DNA of 64,000 bases, taken from NCBI GenBank assembly GCA_900103495.1, contig FMWZ01000011.1:1-64000 (forward strand), written 5' to 3'. This document shows, piece after piece, positions 17,236 through 26,807 of the stretch. The position numbers and the translations under genes are program-made. The notes under the pieces are model-generated. The model was not told the DNA's origin. It saw nothing but the letters and a program-made list of their open reading frames with translations, and made no database searches. Source of the DNA: Lachnospiraceae bacterium G11 (GTDB lineage Bacteria > Bacillota > Clostridia > Lachnospirales > Lachnospiraceae). Positions within the stretch are counted from its first letter, which is position 1; each line of letters opens with the position of its first letter.

Positions 17236-18048
17236 ATGACAATTAAGGAATTCGCCAAGTTGTGCGGCTGCAATCCCCAGACTCTAAGATATTATGATCA
17301 CATGAACCTGCTGAAACCGGTTAAGGTAGATGAGTGGACAGGATATCGGTATTACGAAGATGAGCAGGCATTAGTTTTTGTAAAAATCAAAAATCTCCAA
17401 ACCGCCGGCTTTTCCATTGAAGAAATAAAAGGTCTCCTGGATGCAGACGATGACACAATCTACAAGGCTTTTTCCGAAAAGATAAAAGAACAGGAAGACA
17501 AACTAAAACAAATAAAAGAGATTCAATTGTCATATCAGACCGAAATGACAAAAATGCAAAATAAAATTAAAGAAGTTCGCGAAATGATAACTAAATCCAT
17601 GAATGAGTACGACCCCTTTGAGGAATTTGGAATATCCAAAGAAGAATACGATGCGGTGGCTGACTCAGTTAACCAGGCAATGGAAGGCATGGATGAATGC
17701 GACATGAACTTCGAATTGGATTTTTCTGATTTTACAATGGGAGAAGATGTCAAAGAGGAGACTGAGTATCAGAATATCCTTGAAAATCCCGAATATGAGG
17801 TGATTTTCGAGAAGCACGGATGGAAATACGTTAAGGAATTCCTTGATGAATTCTCAGAGCTCGAGGGGGATAAGGAATATTTTCTTCAGTTTGATTGTGA
17901 GAAGAACAAGGCCCTTAGCATGGCCTTTGCCAACACTATCCTTGGAATCCTCAATTACAGAAACCGCGGCAAAATACATTCATTTGCCTGCAACACAACG
18001 GTTTCGAAGGATGGAGCGAACCATTTCTGGCTTTTAATCAAAAAATAG
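17236..18048 (+). CDS. MerR family transcriptional regulator
   Basis: A 270-residue protein. Residues ~1-70 are a MerR winged helix (IKEFAKLCGCNPQTLRYYDH, then WTGYRYYEDEQ), followed by a dimerisation coiled coil (~75-120) rich in Lys/Gln/Glu. The ~150-residue C-terminal domain is acidic and not recognised; it ends in a strand-rich segment that could be a ligand domain. SD AAAGGAGGT precedes the ATG. It is a single-gene unit with a clear terminator, and no adjacent target gene is evident. Confidence 0.9.
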   Translation: MTIKEFAKLCGCNPQTLRYYDHMNLLKPVKVDEWTGYRYYEDEQALVFVKIKNLQTAGFSIEEIKGLLDADDDTIYKAFSEKIKEQEDKLKQIKEIQLSYQTEMTKMQNKIKEVREMITKSMNEYDPFEEFGISKEEYDAVADSVNQAMEGMDECDMNFELDFSDFTMGEDVKEETEYQNILENPEYEVIFEKHGWKYVKEFLDEFSELEGDKEYFLQFDCEKNKALSMAFANTILGILNYRNRGKIHSFACNTTVSKDGANHFWLLIKK

Positions 18049-18064
18049 CCATATAAAAAATGAC

Positions 18065-18095
18065 AGGGCATACCGATGCGGTATGCCCTTTGTTA
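18065..18095 (+). terminator. intrinsic terminator after the MerR-family gene
   Basis: AGGGCATACCG and CGGTATGCCCT form a perfect 11-bp stem with loop ATG, followed by TTGTTATT. Confidence 0.88.
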
Positions 18096-18163
18096 TTCCT
18101 TTCTCGGGGGCAATGTATTATAATTTGTTCTAGGGTATAAATAACTAACGAGGGGGATTTACC

Positions 18164-19636
18164 TTGAAAAATCGTATTAATCTAATTACTTTCTATACAA
18201 TCATTGCCTTTTCAATTTTTCTGTGCGGATGCGGGAAAACGCAATTCACTAAAGAAACCCACAAGAGAGAAGATCTTTTTGCCAGGCAATTTGAGATGTT
18301 AACCTGCGAGAAGCCCTATGGCAAATTATGTGTTGAAACCGAAGATGAAAATGAAGCAGCCAAAGTCGAGGGTTTTGTCAACAAACGCCTTAAAGCTACC
18401 GGAATCAATCTTGATGATAATAAATATACTTTAATGTTTGTATCTGCGGTTCCGCCAAAGTCCATGGCCTTGTCAGATCAAAACATTTTAGTTTTTCCTA
18501 TTGATGATGTCATTAACGGAGACGGAAATAATTCAGCACAAAGAATGATATATCTGATGGGAAACTGTGATTACTGGATTTCTTATGGCATGGCATACAT
18601 GGACACAGAAATAGATAACGAGGCCTTAAGAGCATACTATTCTGATGACGAAAATTTACCCGCTTTAAATATGACCGGGATTCGTTTTTTTGACTATTAC
18701 CAAGATGAGGATGAATGTGAAATAGCCAAGCAGACTGCTACAGCTGTTGTTAAATATGCATCAGAGAAAGGCTATAAAACGATTGATAGTATAGCTTCCA
18801 ATAAATCGGAATTGATAAACGGATGGCTCAGCTCAATAGGAGTGACTGATACATTCGACGGTGAATATTTCGATAAAGCCATATATTTCAAAAACCCCGA
18901 TGACGATGATTTGGAGTGCTTTCGAATCGATAATGTAAGCATTCTTCTACGTAAAGGTGACGTATGCGATATAGATAACATCGATGATCTTGAGGAGTAT
19001 TTGTTTTATGTGCCTGATGATTTATCAGCAATTCGAAACTGTATTATTGATAACGGCATTCTGGATCCTGAAGAAGTAAATCGTCCCATTACTTGCCATA
19101 AGAATGAAATGAAAGGTGCGACTTACAGTTATGCAATGCTGGATGACAAGATATATTTGGAGTATTGGAAATCTCTTCCTCACGAATGTGTTCATGTATA
19201 TTTAGGCAAGTTCACAACTGCTCGAAACAATTTTTTTAATGAGGGAGTTGCTGAATACCTTGGGTCTATGAAATATAATCATGCCGAACGCTATAACACT
19301 TATAAGCTTTTTCAAAACGGCCTTTACAAGGACTGCGCTGGGCTTAGAGAAATTAACCCGGATGAAATAAAGTCTGTGGATGACGTAAATTTGTCAGAAA
19401 TATACAGATTGAAAATAAAAGAGAAGGAAGAAGATGAAAATGCCTGTTACCCGCTTGTCGACAATTCGGGTTGGACTTATGAAGAAAGCGGAAGCTTGGT
19501 AGAATACATCGTAGAAAACTATTCGTTTAAAGATTTTATCAAAGCCTTTGCGTGCGAAGGACGTACCGAAGAAGAAAATGATGAGATAATTCAGAAGTAC
19601 ATAGATGAGTGGCGTGAGGATCTATTAAAAAACTAA
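18164..19636 (+). CDS. lipoprotein with a gluzincin-type metallopeptidase motif
   Basis: A 490-residue protein that starts with TTG after SD GAGGGGG. An N-terminal hydrophobic helix (~5-20) leads to a lipobox (FLCGC), so it is probably a membrane-anchored lipoprotein on the outer face. The C-terminal part carries HECVH at 340-344 and NEGVAEY at 359-365, the HExxH plus downstream Glu arrangement of gluzincin zinc peptidases. The ~320 residues before it match no family that I recognise. It heads a run of closely spaced genes (GNAT 11 bases later). Proteolysis is inferred from the motif only. Confidence 0.7.
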   Translation: MKNRINLITFYTIIAFSIFLCGCGKTQFTKETHKREDLFARQFEMLTCEKPYGKLCVETEDENEAAKVEGFVNKRLKATGINLDDNKYTLMFVSAVPPKSMALSDQNILVFPIDDVINGDGNNSAQRMIYLMGNCDYWISYGMAYMDTEIDNEALRAYYSDDENLPALNMTGIRFFDYYQDEDECEIAKQTATAVVKYASEKGYKTIDSIASNKSELINGWLSSIGVTDTFDGEYFDKAIYFKNPDDDDLECFRIDNVSILLRKGDVCDIDNIDDLEEYLFYVPDDLSAIRNCIIDNGILDPEEVNRPITCHKNEMKGATYSYAMLDDKIYLEYWKSLPHECVHVYLGKFTTARNNFFNEGVAEYLGSMKYNHAERYNTYKLFQNGLYKDCAGLREINPDEIKSVDDVNLSEIYRLKIKEKEEDENACYPLVDNSGWTYEESGSLVEYIVENYSFKDFIKAFACEGRTEEENDEIIQKYIDEWREDLLKN

Positions 19637-19647
19637 AGGAGAGGAAA

Positions 19648-20118
19648 ATGGATATCGTTTATAAAAGACTTACGGAGAATGAATTAAGCAGAATCATAAA
19701 AATGAGAATAAATCAGCTGACAGAGGAATACACGTCGGAAGGCAAAACCGTGCCGGAGAATGTGAATCTTGAGGAAGCTCTGTTAGATTTTTATAAAAGA
19801 AATATGGCTGCCGGTACTTATGTTTCCTGGCTTGCATTTGATGGGGATAAGATAGTGGGAACAAGCGGGATGTCTTTTGCGGAAAAACCTCCCTATTTCA
19901 CGTGCCCAACAGGAAGACTGGGAATTCTTTCAAGCATGTATACCGATCCGAATTATAGGAGGATGGGAATTGCCACGCAGTTGCTGGACAGAGTGGTAAA
20001 AGAAGCAAGAGACTATGGTTGTGGAACCATCTATATCACGGCTTCAAATATGGGCGTAAAACTGTATGAGTCATATGGCTTTAAGCATAACGGTAATTTT
20101 ATGCAGTATAACTTTTGA
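19648..20118 (+). CDS. GNAT family N-acetyltransferase
   Basis: A 156-residue GNAT protein. The acetyl-CoA binding motif A is clear (LSSMYTDPNYRRMGIATQLL, ~91-110) and the C-terminal YESYGFKHNG segment is the usual motif B. The target is unknown. SD AAAGGAGAGG lies before the ATG, 11 bases after the lipoprotein gene. Confidence 0.88.
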   Translation: MDIVYKRLTENELSRIIKMRINQLTEEYTSEGKTVPENVNLEEALLDFYKRNMAAGTYVSWLAFDGDKIVGTSGMSFAEKPPYFTCPTGRLGILSSMYTDPNYRRMGIATQLLDRVVKEARDYGCGTIYITASNMGVKLYESYGFKHNGNFMQYNF

Positions 20119-20133
20119 TAAGAGGGTTTATCT

Positions 20134-20610
20134 ATGTTCAGAGAAATGAGACGTTTTAAACAACAGATTCCAAATGAGGAATGTATAGAAATATTGAAAA
20201 ATGAACCGAGAGGTGTGTTGTCCGTGCTTGGAGATGACGGATATCCCTATGGTGTTCCTCTGGATCATTGGTATTCCGAAAGCGACGGAAAACTTTATTT
20301 TCACTGTGCAAAGGAAGGCCATAAGCTTGACGCCATTTCAAAGTGCAGTAAGGTCAGTTACTGTGTGATGGATGAAGGCTACCGCAAAGAAGGCGAGTGG
20401 GCACTTAATATCAGAAGTGTGATAGTGTTTGGTCAAATTCGCGAGGTTACGGATGAAAATAAGAAAAGAGAAATCTGTACCTGCATCTGTCGGAAATTTA
20501 CGGATGATGAAGAGTATCTTGAGAAGGAAATGAGAAACGCCTTTCCCCGGGTATGTTGTCTGGAACTGGACATAGAGCATATGACCGGGAAACTTGTGAA
20601 TGAGGCATAA
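20134..20610 (+). CDS. pyridoxamine 5'-phosphate oxidase family protein (NimA-like flavin-binding)
   Basis: A 158-residue single-domain protein of the split beta-barrel flavin-binding fold. The N-terminus FKQQIPNEECIEILKNEPRG and core VLSVLGDDGYPYGVPLDHWY (~29-48), HCAKEGHKLDAI match the NimA/YhbP branch of the PNPOx family, whose members bind FMN or haem; some confer nitroimidazole resistance. The substrate cannot be named. It lies 15 bases after the GNAT gene, in the same probable operon. Confidence 0.85.
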   Translation: MFREMRRFKQQIPNEECIEILKNEPRGVLSVLGDDGYPYGVPLDHWYSESDGKLYFHCAKEGHKLDAISKCSKVSYCVMDEGYRKEGEWALNIRSVIVFGQIREVTDENKKREICTCICRKFTDDEEYLEKEMRNAFPRVCCLELDIEHMTGKLVNEA

Positions 20611-20622
20611 AAGGGGAGAGAA

Positions 20623-21378
20623 ATGTCAAAGCAAAATATTTATGACAACGAAGTATTTTTTGAGAGTTTCAAGGACAACAGAAGTAAAGATGTCAATTTC
20701 AATGACTGCATAGAAACACCAATCATACTGTCAATGCTTCCTGATCTTCATGGCAAGAAGATTCTGGATATTGGCTGCGGTATGGGACAGCACGCGAAGC
20801 AGTATTCCGATATGGGCGCGGAGTCTGTCCTTGGAATAGATATCTCCGAGAATATGTTAGACTATGCAAAAGAACATAACGGTGCCGACAATATTTCCTA
20901 TAAACGGATGGCTATGGAAGATATCGAAACAATAGATCAGAAGTTTGATTTGATAACAAGCTCTCTTGTTTTTGATTATATAGAAGACTTCGAAGGCTTA
21001 ATGGTAAAAATCCATACTCTCCTAAAGGAAGATGGCAAATTCGTTTTCAGCATGTCACATCCCATCGCCACGTCGTGGGATGGTGTATACGACAGATATA
21101 CCCGCACGGAAACAGGTGAGCGCCTGTACGCTAATCTTAGGAACTACAACAAAGAAGGCCTCAGAAAAGTTAAATGGGCTGTAGACGGATATGAATGTTA
21201 CCATAGAACAGTAGCAACAATAATCAATGCATTGATAAAGGCGGGATTCACTCTTGAAGAATGCCGGGAATCCAATATATCGGACGACATGAGGGAAAAG
21301 TATCCTGATGTATTTGGCGGAACAATCCACCGCCCGGACTTTATTTTCTTTAGATGCTGTAAAACTTCCGGCAGGTGA
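20623..21378 (+). CDS. class I SAM-dependent methyltransferase
   Basis: A 251-residue methyltransferase. SAM motif I is ILDIGCGMGQHAKQY (~47-61), followed by the acidic VLGIDISENML and a motif IV-like LITSSLVFDYIEDF. The C-terminal cap (~140-251) is typical of small-molecule methyltransferases of the UbiE/Methyltransf_11 type; the substrate is unknown. It is the last gene of the 18164-21378 run and is followed by a 3' tandem hairpin array. Confidence 0.87.
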   Translation: MSKQNIYDNEVFFESFKDNRSKDVNFNDCIETPIILSMLPDLHGKKILDIGCGMGQHAKQYSDMGAESVLGIDISENMLDYAKEHNGADNISYKRMAMEDIETIDQKFDLITSSLVFDYIEDFEGLMVKIHTLLKEDGKFVFSMSHPIATSWDGVYDRYTRTETGERLYANLRNYNKEGLRKVKWAVDGYECYHRTVATIINALIKAGFTLEECRESNISDDMREKYPDVFGGTIHRPDFIFFRCCKTSGR

Positions 21379-21419
21379 TTAGGCAAATTGGTGATAGAAA
21401 ATATGACAGTAATATATAA

Positions 21420-21579
21420 GCATCGGGAAATGAGGAAGAACTTAATCCCGATGCCTAAATCAGCTTAAAAACAAGTTTTCAGGCATCGGGAAAGAGAAAA
21501 ATAGTAATCCCGATGCTAAGAAACCTCAAAAACTCTGATTTTCGGCATCGAGAAAAGAAAAAAGAGAAATCCCGATGCC
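21420..21579. repeat. tandem array of three 62-63 bp hairpin units
   Basis: Three consecutive units each begin with GCATCGGGA (third copy GCATCGAGA), have a 16-17 base purine-rich loop, and close with TCCCGATGC. Stems are at 21420-21428/21446-21454, 21483-21491/21508-21516 and 21545-21553/21570-21578. The first two units also share A-rich linkers ending in TTTTC. The array lies between the methyltransferase stop and a terminator, so if transcribed it would be a structured 3' UTR. The first two stems are perfect. Together with the flanks it accounts for most of the 456-base gap 21379-21834. Confidence 0.9.
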
Positions 21580-21635
21580 CGGCACAGACTTAAATGAGAT
21601 ATAGCTGAAAAGATAACCAGATATTCAATAAAAAA

Positions 21636-21671
21636 GAGCTTCGGTTCGGCAGGACCGGAGCTCCTTTTTTG
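21636..21671 (+). terminator. intrinsic terminator downstream of the hairpin array
   Basis: GAGCTTCGGT and ACCGGAGCTC form a 10-bp stem (one G-U pair) with an 8-base loop, followed by CTTTTTTG; an A-run before it could make it work on both strands. Confidence 0.85.
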
Positions 21672-21740
21672 ATTTTCGGGCATCCGAGAGACGCCCTCTA
21701 AAGTTTATACTTTTTTAAGAATTTGGTTATTTCTTTTTTA

Positions 21741-21769
21741 TTGACATTAGAAACCCACGGTGCTATCTT
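21741..21769 (+). promoter_or_regulatory. sigma-A promoter of the hrcA-grpE-dnaK operon
   Basis: A consensus TTGACA (21741-21746), a 17-base spacer and TATCTT (21764-21769), 15 bases before the CIRCE operator. Confidence 0.85.
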
Positions 21770-21783
21770 ATGGTATGTAGGAA

Positions 21784-21810
21784 TTAGCACTCGACCGAGA
21801 TGAGTGCTAA
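21784..21810. promoter_or_regulatory. CIRCE operator (HrcA binding site)
   Basis: TTAGCACTC, 9 bases, GAGTGCTAA: an exact match to the CIRCE consensus. It covers the likely transcription start, so HrcA bound here would block the operon until heat shock titrates GroEL away from HrcA. Confidence 0.98.
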
Positions 21811-21834
21811 CAAGTCAGAAGGAAGGGGTTAGAG

Positions 21835-22866
21835 ATGGAGCTTGACGAGCGTAAGAAAATCATTCTAATAGCTGTAATAAAGAACTATCTTGAGACCGGG
21901 GAACCGGTTGGCAGCAGAACCATCTCTAAGTACACGGACTTGAATCTGAGCTCCGCTACCATAAGAAATGAGATGGCGGATCTTGAGGAACTGGGATACA
22001 TCATTCAGCCCCACACCTCAGCAGGCCGAATTCCTTCCGACAAGGGATACCGCTTCTATGTTGACCAGTTAATGAACGACAAGGTCAAGGAAGTGGAGGA
22101 AATGAAGGAAGTTCTCCTTGAGAAAGAGGAGAAGATGGAGAACCTCTTAAAGCAGGTTGCCAAGAAGCTGGCAGTAAATACCAATTACGCCACAATGATT
22201 TCCGCTCCCAGCATCCACGGTAACAAACTTAAATTCATCCAGCTCTCAAGAGTTGATACCAATCACCTTCTTGCCGTTGTGGTTATAGAAGGAAACGTAA
22301 TCAAGAACAAGGTAATTCGACTGGATGATGAGTTAAGCGATGAAACCATTTTGAAGTTAAACCTTCTGCTTAACACCAACCTTAATGGACTGAATATAGA
22401 AGAGATTAATCTTGGAATCATTTCAGTGCTTAAGAATCAGGCCGGTGAGCATTCGGAAATTGTGGATGAAGTAATAGATGCCGTTGCAGATGCAATTAAG
22501 GCAGACGAGGATTTGGAGATTTACACCTCCGGAGCCACCAACATATTTAAGTATCCTGAGCTTTCCGATTCGGAGAGAGCAAGCGAGCTCATAAGCACCT
22601 TTGAGAATAAGGAAGACTTAAGCGAGCTTCTTACAGCAGACGATGAAGCCGAGACAGGAATTCAGGTTTACATAGGCGAAGAAGTGAAGATGAAATCCAT
22701 GCAGGACTGCAGCGTGGTTACCGCCACATATGAGCTGGAGGAAGGCATGAAGGGAACCATAGGAATTGTGGGACCCAAGCGAATGGATTATGAGAAAGTC
22801 GTTGGAATGCTAAAGAACTTAAAGCAGCAGATGAGCGATTTATATAAGAAAGACAGAAAGGATTAG
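21835..22866 (+). CDS. hrcA: heat-inducible transcription repressor HrcA
   Basis: A 343-residue repressor. The N-terminal winged helix is typical (LDERKKIILIAVIKNYLETG, PVGSRTISKYT, SSATIRNEMADLEELGY), and the family segment LIQPHTSAGRIPSDKGYRFYVD-like follows at about 56-77. The C-terminal half is the GAF-like dimerisation region. It represses its own operon through the CIRCE site 25 bases upstream; GroEL keeps it active. SD AAGGAAGGGG. Confidence 0.97.
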   Translation: MELDERKKIILIAVIKNYLETGEPVGSRTISKYTDLNLSSATIRNEMADLEELGYIIQPHTSAGRIPSDKGYRFYVDQLMNDKVKEVEEMKEVLLEKEEKMENLLKQVAKKLAVNTNYATMISAPSIHGNKLKFIQLSRVDTNHLLAVVVIEGNVIKNKVIRLDDELSDETILKLNLLLNTNLNGLNIEEINLGIISVLKNQAGEHSEIVDEVIDAVADAIKADEDLEIYTSGATNIFKYPELSDSERASELISTFENKEDLSELLTADDEAETGIQVYIGEEVKMKSMQDCSVVTATYELEEGMKGTIGIVGPKRMDYEKVVGMLKNLKQQMSDLYKKDRKD

Positions 22867-22867
22867 C

Positions 22868-23464
22868 ATGATGGAAGAAACAAAGAATCCTACTCCTGAA
22901 GAGGAAGTTACCGAAGAGGTAAGCACCGAAGAGGAAGTCGAGACCGCTGAAGCGGAAGCTGAAGAGGAAATGACTAAAGAGGATAGAAAAGAAGCAAAGA
23001 AGAAAGCCAAAGCTGACAAAAAAGGCGATGCTCTCAAAGAAAAGATAGCAGAGCTTGAAGATAAAACAATGAGACAGCTTGCCGAATTCGAGAACTTCAG
23101 AAACAGAACCGAGAAAGAGAAGCAGGCAATGTTTGAAACCGGAGCAAGAAGCGTTATTGAGAAACTTCTCCCTGTGGTGGACAACTTCGAAAGAGGCCTG
23201 GCAACGGTTCCTGAAGAGGAGAAAGATACCCCCTTCGTAGACGGCATGAACAAGATATACAAACAGCTTATGACTGAACTCGACAACATGGGAGTCAAAC
23301 CCATCGAGGCAGTGGGCAAGGAATTCGATCCTAACCTTCACAACGCAGTAATGCAGGTTGAAAGCGAGGAATTCGAAAGCGGCATAGTAGCCCAGGAACT
23401 TCAAAAAGGTTATACCTACAGAGATACAGTGGTTCGCCACAGTATGGTAGCTGTAGTTCAATAA
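22868..23464 (+). CDS. grpE: nucleotide exchange factor GrpE
   Basis: A 198-residue protein: a very acidic disordered N-terminus (~1-40), a long helix with LAEFENFRNRTEKEKQ (~73-88), then a beta-wing with GVKPIEAVGKEFDPNLHNAV, the GrpE signature. It releases ADP from DnaK and acts as a thermosensor. Its ATG is one base after the hrcA stop (two ATG in a row), so the two are translationally linked. Confidence 0.97.
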   Translation: MMEETKNPTPEEEVTEEVSTEEEVETAEAEAEEEMTKEDRKEAKKKAKADKKGDALKEKIAELEDKTMRQLAEFENFRNRTEKEKQAMFETGARSVIEKLLPVVDNFERGLATVPEEEKDTPFVDGMNKIYKQLMTELDNMGVKPIEAVGKEFDPNLHNAVMQVESEEFESGIVAQELQKGYTYRDTVVRHSMVAVVQ

Positions 23465-23473
23465 GTAAAATAA

Positions 23474-25387
<1,914 letters not shown>

Positions 25388-25413
25388 AGCTTTAGATTAA
25401 AATAAATCCGTAG

Positions 25414-25439
25414 GCTAAGGTCCTTTTTGGGGCCTTAGC
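25414..25439 (+). terminator. hairpin between dnaK and dnaJ
   Basis: GCTAAGGTCC and GGGCCTTAGC form a 10-bp stem (with a G-U pair) with a 6-base loop. No T run follows, so it more likely slows or attenuates read-through, or protects the dnaK 3' end, than ends transcription fully. Confidence 0.5.
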
Positions 25440-25463
25440 TTCACGTTTAATGAGGAGTAACGT

Positions 25464-26633
25464 ATGGCAGAACAGAAAAGGGACTATTATGAGGTCCTTG
25501 GCGTAGAAAAAAACGCAGACGATGCGGCCATTAAAAAAGCATATCGTGTTCTTGCTAAGAAATATCACCCGGACATGAACCCTGGTGATGCGGAGGCAGA
25601 GAAGAAGTTTAAGGAAGCCAGTGAAGCATATGCTGTGCTTTCCGACCCTGAGAAGAGAAGACAGTATGACCAGTTTGGACATGCTGCATTCGAAGGCGGA
25701 GCAGGCGGTGCTGGCGGATTTGACTTCTCCGGAATGGACTTCAGCGACATCTTCGGTGACATTTTCGGAGATTTCTTCGGAGGCGGAAGAAGCAGAGGAA
25801 GAGGTAACGGTCCCCAGAAGGGTGCCAACCTCCGTACCAGCATACGCATAAGCTTCGAGGAAGCGGTTTTTGGCTGTGAGAAAGAGATAGAGTTAAACGT
25901 TAAGGAAGAGTGTAAGACCTGTAAGGGTACCGGAGCCAAACCCGGAACCAGCGCCGTAACATGTTCCAAGTGCGGCGGTAAAGGTCAGGTTGTTTTCACC
26001 CAGCAGTCCTTCTTCGGTACAGTCAGAAACGTTCAGACATGTCCCGACTGTAACGGAACAGGTAAAGTCATTAAGGAGAAATGTGCAGACTGTCACGGAA
26101 CCGGATATGTTCCCATGCGTAAGAAATATGCTGTGGACATCCCCGCAGGTATCGACAATGGTCAGTGCAAGCGTATGACAGGCCTTGGCGAGCCCGGCCT
26201 GAACGGCGGCCCCAGAGGCGATGTGCTTGTGGAGGTTATTGTTGCAAGACATCCCATTTTCCAGAGACAGGACTACGATATTTATTCAACCGTTCCCATG
26301 TCATTTGCAGTTGCTGCACTGGGCGGTGATATCATAATCGATACAGTTGACGGCAAGGTAGTTTACGAGGTTAAACCCGGCACAGCCACTGACACAAGAA
26401 TCAGACTTAAGGGCAAGGGTGTTCCCACACTTCGTAACAAGGACATCCGAGGCGACCACTACGTAACCCTTGTGGTTCAGGTTCCCGACAAGCTTTCTCA
26501 TGAGGCTAAGGAGCTCCTTAAGCAGTTCGATGAGCAAAGCGGCGATACCTTAAATGAGGCGGCAAGAGTTTCCGCCGCATCAAAGGACGAGTCCAAGGAC
26601 GCAAAAGACAAGAAAAAGAAATTCTGGAAGTAA
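25464..26633 (+). CDS. dnaJ: molecular chaperone DnaJ (Hsp40)
   Basis: A 389-residue type I Hsp40. The J domain (1-70) has HPD at 35-37; a Gly/Phe-rich linker (~75-120) follows; four CxxCxGxG zinc repeats span about 150-215; the C-terminal peptide-binding domains end in a Lys-rich tail. It delivers clients to DnaK and stimulates its ATPase. It is the fourth gene of the heat-shock cluster, 76 bases after dnaK. Confidence 0.98.
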   Translation: MAEQKRDYYEVLGVEKNADDAAIKKAYRVLAKKYHPDMNPGDAEAEKKFKEASEAYAVLSDPEKRRQYDQFGHAAFEGGAGGAGGFDFSGMDFSDIFGDIFGDFFGGGRSRGRGNGPQKGANLRTSIRISFEEAVFGCEKEIELNVKEECKTCKGTGAKPGTSAVTCSKCGGKGQVVFTQQSFFGTVRNVQTCPDCNGTGKVIKEKCADCHGTGYVPMRKKYAVDIPAGIDNGQCKRMTGLGEPGLNGGPRGDVLVEVIVARHPIFQRQDYDIYSTVPMSFAVAALGGDIIIDTVDGKVVYEVKPGTATDTRIRLKGKGVPTLRNKDIRGDHYVTLVVQVPDKLSHEAKELLKQFDEQSGDTLNEAARVSAASKDESKDAKDKKKKFWK

Positions 26634-26648
26634 TTCCATAGAAAAGAG

Positions 26649-26679
26649 GGCAGGTCAATTGACCTGCCTTAATTTTTTG
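26649..26679 (+). terminator. intrinsic terminator after dnaJ
   Basis: A perfect 20-base palindrome, GGCAGGTCAA/TTGACCTGCC, followed by TTAATTTTTTG. A second partial copy of its right arm (AACCTGCC at 26689-26696, then CAGGTCA at 26704-26710) follows within 30 bases and could pair with the left arm as an alternative fold. Confidence 0.88.
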
Positions 26680-26807
26680 CAAAAAAATAACCTGCCGATT
26701 CGACAGGTCACACTTCAGTATCCATGCTAGCACATCTTGAAAAACAAGTCTATACCTTTTTGCAAATCTTTGATAATATTTAGGAACAGTTCAAAAAGGA
26801 GAGCAAG

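Noticed and set aside
21420-21579. CRISPR array
   Set aside because: Only three units, repeats differ at several positions, spacers are partly similar to each other, and no cas genes are near.
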